DNA of 64,000 nucleotides from Chloroflexus sp. Y-396-1 (GTDB lineage: Bacteria > Chloroflexota > Chloroflexia > Chloroflexales > Chloroflexaceae). Numbering within the stretch: the stretch's first letter is position 1; every line of letters begins with the position of its first letter. Location: NCBI RefSeq assembly GCF_000516515.1, contig NZ_KI911784.1, positions 1-64,000 of the forward strand, written 5' to 3'. Below, in pieces: positions 37,267 to 44,851 of the stretch. Made by a program: the position numbers and the translations under genes. Under the pieces are notes generated by a model that was not told the origin of the DNA, made no database searches, and worked only from the letters and a program-made list of their open reading frames with translations.

Positions 37267-38343
37267 GTGAGTGTCAAAAAGATCGGTATTCTGGTGGGTC
37301 GTGAGTGGTCGTGGCCACCTGCATTTATTGAAGAGGTCAATCGTCGCAACGTCGGAGTGCATGCCGAGTTTATCAAGTTGGGCGGTACACGCATGGCCGA
37401 GCTGTGCGATTACGACGTGATCGTTGATCGCATCAGCCACGAAATACCATACTATCGCACGTTCCTGAAAACTGCTGCGCTCAGCGGTACCCGAATCGTG
37501 AATAACCCCTTCTGGTGGAGCGCCGATGATAAGTTTTTCGGCGCTTCGCTGGCAACTGCACTCGGTATTCCACATCCGCGTACTGTAGCTCTCCCCTCTC
37601 ACTCGTACATCGAAGGCGTCGTTGAAGAGTCACTGCGGAATCTGCAATATCCAATTCCCTGGAAAGAGCATGTTGATTACGTCGGTGGCTTTCCGGTTAT
37701 TCTCAAGCCGGCCTGGGGTGGTGGTTTCAAGAAGGTCTACAAAGTTCATTCATATGAGGAACTGTGGCGAGCGTACAACGAGACCGGCATCGAGTGCATG
37801 ATGTTGCAAGAGTACATCCCCTGGGAGAAGTACGTGCGCTGTATCGTGATCGGTCGTCGCCACATCATGACCATTAAATTCGATGCGAATGCACCCTGGC
37901 CACACCGTTATTTCCGCGATGACAACTATCTCACCCCCGACGAAGGACGCCAGGTTGTAGATGCTGCGCTCAAACTTAATCAGGCGCTCGGCTATGACAT
38001 GAACACCGTTGAGTTTGCCATTCGGAACGGCGTGGCTTACGCGATTGATTTCACCAATCCAGCACCCGATTTTGATGTCAATTCGCTGACCCCCTATTAC
38101 TTCGACTGGGTGGTGCGCACGATGGCCGATTTCACTATCGAACTGGCATTGCAAGGTCGGGCCAAACCGGAAGAATTGGCGTGGCATCGCTTCCTCAATG
38201 GGCCAATGGTACCGGTGAACAATTCGGCTCCTTCGACTACACTGCCGAACGACAGTCCAAAAGCCAACTCATCGACTGACGAAACCCCTGCCGCTCCCAA
38301 GCGACGACGAACAACGAAGAAGAAAGCTGCTGAAGAGGCCTGA
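37267..38343 (+). CDS. ATP-grasp family ligase-like protein
   Basis: A 358-residue protein with an ATP-grasp core: an N-terminal alpha/beta domain (GILVGREWSWPPAFIEEVNRR), the lysine-bearing strand GGFPVILKPAWGGGFKKVYKV, the adenine-binding MMLQEYIPWEKYVR and the metal-binding VEFAIRNGVAYAIDFTNPAPD. ATP-grasp enzymes join a carboxylate to an amine or thiol; the substrate here is unknown. The C-terminal 40 residues are disordered and end in a Lys/Arg-rich tail (KRRRTTKKKAAEEA). GTG 37267 is set by AAGGAGG at 37254-37260. It is first in a set of five genes. Confidence 0.82.
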   Translation: MSVKKIGILVGREWSWPPAFIEEVNRRNVGVHAEFIKLGGTRMAELCDYDVIVDRISHEIPYYRTFLKTAALSGTRIVNNPFWWSADDKFFGASLATALGIPHPRTVALPSHSYIEGVVEESLRNLQYPIPWKEHVDYVGGFPVILKPAWGGGFKKVYKVHSYEELWRAYNETGIECMMLQEYIPWEKYVRCIVIGRRHIMTIKFDANAPWPHRYFRDDNYLTPDEGRQVVDAALKLNQALGYDMNTVEFAIRNGVAYAIDFTNPAPDFDVNSLTPYYFDWVVRTMADFTIELALQGRAKPEELAWHRFLNGPMVPVNNSAPSTTLPNDSPKANSSTDETPAAPKRRRTTKKKAAEEA

Positions 38344-38353
38344 TAATTATGTT

Positions 38354-38390
38354 GAGCAGTGAATGGCTCTGCGCCGGTCATTCACTGCTC
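38354..38390 (+). promoter_or_regulatory. Strong intercistronic hairpin between the two ATP-grasp genes
   Basis: GAGCAGTGAATG and CATTCACTGCTC are perfectly complementary over 12 bp with a 13-base loop. The hairpin ends 16 bases before the next start codon. There is no T-run, so message processing or translational control is more likely than termination. Confidence 0.55.
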
Positions 38391-38406
38391 GCAAAGGTAC
38401 GATACT

Positions 38407-39822
38407 ATGACACTTGCGCAGGCAATTGCCGATTACCACGCTTTACTTGAACCGACGCTGGCAACCGAGTCGTGGCACCGGTTAACCGAAGAGATGCGTG
38501 CTCGCCAGCTCTATTTCGGTGAGCGGCCACTAGCGACCGTACTGCGACCACGACTCATCACCGCATCACAATACGATCTCCTCCGCCGTGGTACGCAGCA
38601 GGTCGCCGAGGCAGCACGAGCCATCGTGGCGGTGGCACTCGAATCTTCAGAGATGGGGCAGGCAGTGCGGGAAGTTCTGATGCTAACCCCACTTGAAGAG
38701 CAACTGATCGCGATGCATCCTGGTTATCTCGAACCGAGTGCCCATTCACGGATGGACACATTCCTGACCATTGACGGTACCTCACTACGATTTGTTGAAT
38801 ACAATGCCGAGAGCCCGGCGGCAATTGCTTACGAAGATTTGCTGACACAGGCGTTTCTGGCGATGCCGGTGATGACCGAGTTTATGAAGCGTTACTCGAT
38901 TACACCCCTACCGGCCCGCCAATATATGTTGCGCACCTTGATCGATTGCTGGCAAGCGGCGGGAAGTCCCGGTCAGGAACCGCGCGTCGCAATCGTTGAC
39001 TGGCGCGGGTTGCCAACTGCCACCGAGTTCGAGATGTTTCGACGTTATTTTACCGAACATGGTCTGCCAACCGTCATTTGCGCACCGCAAGACCTCACCT
39101 TCCGTGATGGTCAATTACTGGCACCGACACCCGAAGGTGGTGATATGCCGGTCACCATTGTTTTCAAACGGGTGCTGACCAGCGAGTTTCTTACTTACTA
39201 TGGCAATGAAGCGTTAACCCACCCGCTGGTGCAGGCGTATGCCGCTGGCGCCTGTGTAATCGTGAACTCATTCCGCGCCAAACTCTTGCACAAGAAATCG
39301 CTCTTCGCCCTCCTCTCTGATGAGCGCTTCCATGATCCACTGAACGCCGCACAGCGTGCGGCAGTGGCGGCTCATGTGCCCTGGACAAGAGTAGTACGGC
39401 CTGGTGTCACAACTTACCAGAATGAACAGATCGATCTCCTTCCCTTCATCCGTGAGTATCGTGAACGTCTGCTGTTGAAACCTAACGATGAATACGGTGG
39501 CAAGGGTATCACAATTGGTTGGGAAGTGAGCGCCGACGAATGGGATGCTGCACTGCAAGCGGCGCTTACTTCACCGTTTGTAGTGCAAGAGCGCGTCACT
39601 ATCGCATATGAGCCGTACCCTGCTCTGATCGACGGTCGAGTGGTGATTAGCGAGCGCCTGGTCGATAGTGATCCGTTCTTATTCGGCACTGAAGTCAACG
39701 GATGTTTGTGTCGTCTCTCGACAGTGACCCTCTTGAACGTCACTGCCGGTGGAGGGAGTACCGTTCCGGTCTTTATTATCGAGGACTCACCTGCGTCAGG
39801 AGCAGGCAATGATAGTCTATGA
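38407..39822 (+). CDS. Circularly permuted ATP-grasp family protein
   Basis: A 471-residue protein resembling the circularly permuted ATP-grasp group (glutathionylspermidine-synthase-like). Visible are FLTIDGTSLRFVEYNAESPA, RVAIVDWRGLPTATEFEMFR, INSFRAKLLHKKSLFALLSD-type sequence (with VNSF here), LLLKPNDEYGGKGITIGWE, the ATP lysine region, and FVVQERVTIAYEPYPALIDG. The family forms amide bonds on peptides or polyamines; the substrate is unknown. ATG 38407 is chosen. It overlaps the next gene by 14 bases and is separated from the first ATP-grasp gene by a hairpin. Confidence 0.82.
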   Translation: MTLAQAIADYHALLEPTLATESWHRLTEEMRARQLYFGERPLATVLRPRLITASQYDLLRRGTQQVAEAARAIVAVALESSEMGQAVREVLMLTPLEEQLIAMHPGYLEPSAHSRMDTFLTIDGTSLRFVEYNAESPAAIAYEDLLTQAFLAMPVMTEFMKRYSITPLPARQYMLRTLIDCWQAAGSPGQEPRVAIVDWRGLPTATEFEMFRRYFTEHGLPTVICAPQDLTFRDGQLLAPTPEGGDMPVTIVFKRVLTSEFLTYYGNEALTHPLVQAYAAGACVIVNSFRAKLLHKKSLFALLSDERFHDPLNAAQRAAVAAHVPWTRVVRPGVTTYQNEQIDLLPFIREYRERLLLKPNDEYGGKGITIGWEVSADEWDAALQAALTSPFVVQERVTIAYEPYPALIDGRVVISERLVDSDPFLFGTEVNGCLCRLSTVTLLNVTAGGGSTVPVFIIEDSPASGAGNDSL

Positions 39823-40612
39823 TGCGCTTGGACGACGCATAGAACTGACAGCGCCGCCACAGCGTATTGTCTCGCTGGTGCCGAGTATGACTGAGTGGTT
39901 GTTCAGCGTTGGCGCCGGAGATCGGGTAATCGGCATTACCGACTACTGCATTGAACCGGCGGCAGCGTTGCAACGTCTGCCACGGCTACGGGGAACAAAG
40001 AATCCGGATCGCGCTGCCATTCTTGCACTCAAGCCTGACCTGATCATTGCCGAGCAAGAAGAGAACCGAGAACGGGACGTGAACGCTCTGAGCGCCGCCG
40101 GGCTTCAGGTATATGTGACTGCGATTCGGAGTGTCGCCGATGCCGCCACTCAACTGGCAGCGTTGGCGGCGGTTTTAGATGTCGTTGCAGAAGCAACACC
40201 GCTTACTGATGCCTTGCAGCAAGTGCTTCTTGATCCACCATTGCCAACGTATCGTGTGCTAGCCATGATCTGGCGTGACCCCTGGATGGCTATCGGGCGC
40301 GACACGTATGCTGGTGATCTGCTCCGGCTAAGTGGTTGCAGGAACGTCGCAGAGGCACTTCCAGGTCGCTACCCACGGGCAGCACTGGCCGATTTCCTCG
40401 CTCTCGAACCAGAAGTGATCTTACTACCAAGCGAGCCGTATCCTTTCGGTGAACGCGATAGGCTGACACTGATCGAAGCCGGTGCTCGTTGCCGGATCGA
40501 GTTCTGCGATGGAATGGCACTGACCTGGCCCGGTCCACGCACACCAGCAGCAATTGCAATGTTTCGTCGAATGTTCGGGGGAGATGATGAACCCACTCAT
40601 CCGCTTGCGTGA
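39809..40612 (+). CDS. BtuF-like metal/cobalamin-binding protein without signal peptide
   Basis: A 267-residue member of the helical-backbone substrate-binding family (BtuF/FhuD-like): RIVSLVPSMTEWLFSVGAGDRVIGITDYC, LKPDLIIAEQEENRERDVNALSAAGLQVYV, AIGRDTYAGDLLRLSGCRNVAEAL and LALEPEVILLPSEPYPF. Such proteins usually deliver B12, heme or siderophores to ABC importers, but this one has no signal peptide or lipobox with ATG 39809 (CAGGAG upstream), and no permease or ATPase is adjacent. It may act in the cytoplasm. It overlaps both neighbours, so coupled translation is likely. Confidence 0.82.
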   Translation: MIVYDALGRRIELTAPPQRIVSLVPSMTEWLFSVGAGDRVIGITDYCIEPAAALQRLPRLRGTKNPDRAAILALKPDLIIAEQEENRERDVNALSAAGLQVYVTAIRSVADAATQLAALAAVLDVVAEATPLTDALQQVLLDPPLPTYRVLAMIWRDPWMAIGRDTYAGDLLRLSGCRNVAEALPGRYPRAALADFLALEPEVILLPSEPYPFGERDRLTLIEAGARCRIEFCDGMALTWPGPRTPAAIAMFRRMFGGDDEPTHPLA

Positions 40613-41459
40613 AGCAGCGCTCAATACCTTACTGGGAACTCGCGAGCACGAGGTGCTGAACGATCCCCCACCACCACCTGTTGCTGTCGATGGGGTCACT
40701 CTGGCGGCTGAACTGAAACGGGCCGTGAACCGCTTTAAGGCGATGGCAATGGATGAAGAAGGCAGACAGGTAGCGTACCAACGCCTGCGTAACAATCCGG
40801 ATTACCTCGCGTATCGCGCCGAGCTAACCCCTCTTTTACAGGGGTTTGATCCCGCTTCCCTGCCGGATCGCCAAACCCGGCTGGCCTTCTGGATCAATCT
40901 CTACAACGCGCTGGTTATTGATGCCGTCATTACCTTCGGAGTCACAACCAGCGTTGCCGAGCAGTGGGCTGGCCTTAGCTTTTTTCGAGCGGCAGCATAC
41001 CGGATCGGTGGTCAACGCTGTTCACTCGATGATATTGAGCATGGCATTCTCCGCGCCAATCGTGGTCACCCGTTCATTCCCGGCCCCCAGTTTGCCGACA
41101 ATGACCCACGGCTCACCTGGATCATCGATCCACCCGATTACCGCATCCACTTTGCGCTCAACTGCGCTAGCCGCTCGTGTCCACCGATTGGAGTGTACAG
41201 CGCTGAACAGATCGAACAACAGCTCGATCTGGCGCTACGTAATTTCGTGGCCGCCGATGTCACTATCGATCCAGACCGCGCTGAGATTCATCTGTCGCGT
41301 ATTTTTGACTGGTACCGCGACGATTTTGGCGGGCCGAACGGGATTATTCAACTCCTCCGCCAAGCCCTACCAGATGACGAACGGCGGGCATGGCTCATGC
41401 AAGCGCGGCGTGGTCGGCTGGTCTATCGCCCTTACGACTGGACATTGAACATTATCTGA
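40584..41459 (+). CDS. DUF547 domain protein
   Basis: A 291-residue protein with the DUF547 hallmarks RLAFWINLYNALVIDAVI and FALNCASRSCPPI, plus the C-terminal LSRIFDWYRDDFGG. The family looks like a papain/transglutaminase-related fold with conserved Asn, Cys and His, and no settled function. No signal peptide is visible, though many members are exported. ATG 40584 or 40587 follows GGGGGAG and overlaps the BtuF-like gene by about 29 bases. Confidence 0.85.
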   Translation: MMNPLIRLREAALNTLLGTREHEVLNDPPPPPVAVDGVTLAAELKRAVNRFKAMAMDEEGRQVAYQRLRNNPDYLAYRAELTPLLQGFDPASLPDRQTRLAFWINLYNALVIDAVITFGVTTSVAEQWAGLSFFRAAAYRIGGQRCSLDDIEHGILRANRGHPFIPGPQFADNDPRLTWIIDPPDYRIHFALNCASRSCPPIGVYSAEQIEQQLDLALRNFVAADVTIDPDRAEIHLSRIFDWYRDDFGGPNGIIQLLRQALPDDERRAWLMQARRGRLVYRPYDWTLNII

Positions 41460-41469
41460 TGGAACACCT

Positions 41470-42294
41470 ATGGCTGACGACTGGCGCAAACGATCGCTGA
41501 AAGAACTCTACCGCTTAACCGGTCAAATCTTCTCGCAGATTCCAGAGCTAGCGCGTCTGTGGGGAGGTGCTTATCAGGCACTCAACTTCGCCGATGTTCC
41601 CTTCACTCCTCTACGCAAACCGCTGTCCGAGTGTCGCCTGGCGCTTATCACTACCGGCGGTGTACACCGGCGCGATCAGGAACCGTTTGACATGGATGAT
41701 CCACGCGGCGATGCTACGTATCGTCGTATTCCTGCCTCAACTCCCTTGCATGAATTGACCATTACCCACGACTACTACGACCACAGCGATGCCGATCGTG
41801 ACCTGAACATTCTCTTCCCTCTCGAACTTGTGCGGCATCTGGTGAGTCGTGGTATCATTGGCAGCCTGGCCGACAGCTACGGCTTCATGGGCCACATCGA
41901 ACCACCTCACCTCAACACACTGATCCAGCAGACTGTGCCGGAAGTTGCTACCTTCCTCAAACAAGACCAGGTTGATGCAGTCTTGCTGACACCTGGCTGA
42001 GGGCTCTGTAATCAGTCCGTGGGACTGATCGCACGTATTATCGAGAACGCTGGCATCAGCACAATCTGTATCGTGAGTCTGAAAGCAATTGCTGAACAAG
42101 TTCGTCCGCCGCGCACCCTGCATTTGGCGTGGCCGTTCGGGCATCCCCTCGGCGAGCCAGGGAATCGGATACAGCAGCTTGCCGTGCTGCACGCAGCGTT
42201 GCAGGGACTGGTTACTGCGCAACCAGGGCAAATTTTGGAACCAGGCTGGCGTTGGCGACGCGAACAGTATACGCTGCCGGAGGGGTGGGGGTAG
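41470..42294 (+). CDS. GrdB-family reductase with in-frame TGA, candidate selenoprotein
   Basis: Reads as one 274-residue protein if TGA at 41998-42000 is decoded as selenocysteine (residue 177). The part before shows the glycine/betaine/sarcosine/D-proline reductase subunit B pattern (CRLALITTGGVHRRDQEPFD, LVRHLVSRGIIGSLADSYGFMGHIEP, VDAVLLTPG). The same frame continues GLCNQSVGLIARIIENAGIST to TAG 42294. The motif becomes U-G-L-C, at the redox-active Sec/Cys position of the family. A SECIS-like hairpin follows. The alternative is a nonsense mutation of a Cys codon; then 41470-42000 would be a 176-residue truncated product. The substrate is unknown, and no GrdA or thioredoxin partner is adjacent. 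Confidence 0.78.
42007..42033 (+). promoter_or_regulatory. Candidate bacterial SECIS element
   Basis: ATCAGTCC (42011-42018) and GGACTGAT (42022-42029) form a perfect 8-bp stem with apical loop GTG; three more pairs (42007-42009 with 42031-42033) extend it past one mismatch. The loop begins 19 bases after the TGA and its first base is G, which fits the bacterial SECIS model as I recall it (short G-bearing loop at about 16-37 bases). Confidence 0.7.
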
Positions 42295-42408
42295 AGCCTT
42301 ACCGCGAAACCATCTCAGCATTACGGCGAAACTGAGTCATGCTTACCATCTTCTATGTGTTAGAATAGAGATCAGGATACACAAAAATGTCTGTATAAGG
42401 GCGCGGTC

Positions 42409-43019
42409 ATGTTGCTGGTATTGTGGATACTCCCGGCGCTCATCATATTTTTCATTGGCCTGATCTATTTCTTTGGTCTGATCTACATCCGCCTGGATAC
42501 GGCAGGACAAGCAGCAGTAGCACAGCGATGGAAAGATCGTTTCGTGCCAATGCTATTCTTTGGCGTTGCGATCCTTCTTATCTACTACTCTGTCCTTGCT
42601 CGCGTTGAAGAGGGTATTGCTCCATCTCAAGAGAATGATACATTATCTATAACTACAAACAAGGATGAGTATACGCTGTTCATTTTGTATCCGCGCACAA
42701 TTCACACTGACACTGTGACGAATTCATCACCCGAACTTGTGCTTTGGCTGAAAAATAATGGGAACGTGCCTGCATTGACCGTCACAGTTGAATTTTCCAG
42801 CACCATTCCTTTCACGTTCACCGACAGTACCGGCAACCAGTCGCATTACCGTTATCATTAACAGCCGACAACACTTCACGCCAGCAGCGCCTGGTGGTGC
42901 AATTCCTGCCCATAAGTGATATGATGGAAATCGAGATCAAGGTCAGCGATAAAAATGGGCAGAGCGAGACAAAAAAGATCGGTATCACGTATGAAACACA
43001 GTTTGCGTTCTTCTGGTGA
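42409..43019 (+). pseudogene. Membrane-anchored protein with a frame change
   Basis: The N-terminal frame (42409 on) has two hydrophobic helices (LLVLWILPALIIFFIGLIYFFGLIYI and FVPMLFFGVAILLIYYSVLA) and an extracytoplasmic beta-rich region with NNGNVPALTVTVEFSST. It ends early at 42861, but a -1 change near 42840 restores ALPLSLTADNTSRQQRLVVQF through ITYETQFAFFW to a TGA at 43017-43019, giving about 203 residues. The restored sequence reads as a natural beta-sandwich end. It is the first gene of the NTPase cluster. Decay and base-call error are both possible. No family is recognised. Confidence 0.62.
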
Positions 43020-43055
43020 ACGTTAAGAAACTTCGTTGGTGAAGAGGGTCTAGGG

Positions 43056-43796
43056 TTGGCGGCTGCATCGGCTGTATTCGGTATCGGCTGGCAAATATTT
43101 AGCGAGCGACGACAGGAGCGATTGGCTCAACAATCTGAACGTATTCGTGAAATACGTGATCTTTTTGAACGTGATCTTGTTGAATGGCATCTCGCTGCTG
43201 AGACGCTTTTGCGGGAAGAGAGCCGACACTGGGAAGATCAGACGCGCAGCGAACTGAAGAAAACCATTGAAGACCAACGTCAACAATTGACCAGTATTGC
43301 TATAAAAGAGCGGGTTATCCGTCTCTTGCAGGACGCCGCAGGGTACTATCGTGCGGGAGATGACAGAAGATTGAAAAGCATTTTCGAGTTGCTCAAGTTG
43401 GCGAAGCAAGAGTTTCGTCCTGAAACTGACTTATTGCTACTGCCGCCAGTGTATAATCAAAAGAGTGCAAAAACCACACTTGATATTTGTGCGAGCATTT
43501 TGAAATGTTTTGAGGTGAATGGCTACGAACTGATCATCGCAATGCTTGAGAGGCTGGCTTCCCATGCTGAAGGGAGACAATACCTCTTGCAGCGCATTAG
43601 AGAAACTGGGAATGTCACCACACCCAATGAGAACGTCTCCGACATGCGCGAAGTCATCAAACTTGCATCAAACGATCCGCGCATCCGTCAGCATCTTGCT
43701 GATAGACTACCTCCAACTTATGCATGGCCGTTGTTTACTCTCCACATCCAAAGAATATTGTCCGGCCTAAACCAATCACTGATTGGCTGGAAGTGA
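43056..43796 (+). CDS. Coiled-coil protein with N-terminal membrane helix
   Basis: About 246 residues from TTG 43056; the frame is open back to 43020, and no good start or ribosome site is visible, so the start is uncertain. A short hydrophobic segment (LAAASAVFGIGWQIF) is followed by charged helices (RRQERLAQQSERIREIRDLFERDLVEWHLAAETLLREESRHWEDQ). The C-terminal half is globular. The final 24 codons overlap the next gene in a -1 frame, and the last residues lose protein character, so the two may once have been one gene. No family is recognised. Confidence 0.6.
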   Translation: MAAASAVFGIGWQIFSERRQERLAQQSERIREIRDLFERDLVEWHLAAETLLREESRHWEDQTRSELKKTIEDQRQQLTSIAIKERVIRLLQDAAGYYRAGDDRRLKSIFELLKLAKQEFRPETDLLLLPPVYNQKSAKTTLDICASILKCFEVNGYELIIAMLERLASHAEGRQYLLQRIRETGNVTTPNENVSDMREVIKLASNDPRIRQHLADRLPPTYAWPLFTLHIQRILSGLNQSLIGWK

Positions 43797-44851
43797 ATGA
43801 ATTATCGATCAATCCTTTCGATCTGGAAGAATTGCAAGGTTTTGGCAAGTTCTGGGAAAGTATCGAATTAACTCGCAATCTGGAAGAATTGCAAGATTTT
43901 GGCAAGTTCTGGGAAATTATCGAATTAACTCGCAATCAGCAACATGCTACAATTGTTGCTAGTAGCAAGTTCGACTGTTACATCGCTGCATTTGCGCTGT
44001 ACAACGAACTCCGCAAACCGAATACACAGCGTCTCCCTTTCCTGGTTTTTCTATCCGATTTTGATCCGATTACCTGCGGGAGTCTGATACATTTTATCGG
44101 ACGTAAAGCTGGAAAATATTGGTGCACTGCGCTGGCCCGTCAGCCCGAGACGATACTCTGGCTGTTAGAAGATGAACAGATATTACTGGCCGAGTGGATG
44201 ATCTGGGTCAGCGGATCGTTGCCAACACTGCGGAGAACCTTACGCAATCAGAGTTTACAAAACCAGAGCTCGCAAAGCCAGGGTTCACAAGACAGGGGTT
44301 CAAAGAGCGATGTGGTCAGACAAATCGTGCTCCATCTTCTCGATAGGTTGTTATCCAATGCTACACCGAAGATACCGGATGCCAGAACCGTGCTGGATTG
44401 GTTGACTATCTGCCCACTCGGTATCAAACAGATGCACCTAATCGTTATTGACGATACCGGAGACGATCGAGCTAGGCAACTCACCACATTGATGCATGAT
44501 CTGCAACGCGCTGGTCTTACATGCACCTTATTTACAACATCCATACATACTGGCAAACACGGACATTCCGAAAGTATCCGGTTGCGCTGGACAGAAAAGG
44601 ATTTGCTGTCGCTGCTGGATAGTACAGTTGTTATTGTCAGTGAACAAAAGCGGTCTCTACTTGGACTGATCGAATTAGGAAACTCTGCAACAAATAAAGA
44701 GGAATTCGTAACAGAAATACTCAAGCGTGCCCATGGCTCATTCGCACGAAGTCTGATCATATTTCAGCATGCATTGGAACGACACTTGGTGTTATATCGC
44801 GATCAGAACGATCCAGCGTATAGTCTTCTTCAAGAAAACGACTTCAGATGA
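43724..44851 (+). CDS. P-loop-like protein lacking a Walker A motif
   Basis: A 375-residue protein of the same general layout as the NTPases encoded next: NPFDLEEL near the N-terminus, then ATIVASSKFDCYIAAFALYNELR where the neighbours have their P-loop, but without GxxxxGKT. MHLIVIDDTGDD resembles a Walker B strand. A 57-bp in-frame duplication (19 residues) lies at residues 34-71 and a four-fold Gln/Ser repeat at about 175-194. It overlaps the previous gene by 73 bases in another frame and the next one by an ATGA. It is probably an inactive paralogue in the complex. No characterised family is recognised. Confidence 0.62.
   Translation: MAVVYSPHPKNIVRPKPITDWLEVNELSINPFDLEELQGFGKFWESIELTRNLEELQDFGKFWEIIELTRNQQHATIVASSKFDCYIAAFALYNELRKPNTQRLPFLVFLSDFDPITCGSLIHFIGRKAGKYWCTALARQPETILWLLEDEQILLAEWMIWVSGSLPTLRRTLRNQSLQNQSSQSQGSQDRGSKSDVVRQIVLHLLDRLLSNATPKIPDARTVLDWLTICPLGIKQMHLIVIDDTGDDRARQLTTLMHDLQRAGLTCTLFTTSIHTGKHGHSESIRLRWTEKDLLSLLDSTVVIVSEQKRSLLGLIELGNSATNKEEFVTEILKRAHGSFARSLIIFQHALERHLVLYRDQNDPAYSLLQENDFR
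43823..43936 (+). repeat. 57-bp in-frame tandem duplication
   Basis: Two 57-base units (43823-43879 and 43880-43936) differ at only a few positions and encode LEELQGFGKFWESIELTRN and LEELQDFGKFWEIIELTRN. The near-identity implies a recent duplication that keeps the frame. Confidence 0.9.
44246..44305 (+). repeat. 15-bp in-frame tandem repeat, four units
   Basis: Four degenerate 15-base units encode NQSLQ, NQSSQ, SQGSQ and DRGSK, a Gln/Ser-rich linker. It resembles the SSQG repeat in the NTPase gene at 47849. Confidence 0.8.

Noticed and set aside
42019-42294. Separate 91-codon gene starting with GTG after the TGA
   Set aside because: It is in the same frame as 41470-42000 and continues its family; a separate start has no ribosome site. 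Merged into the selenoprotein candidate.
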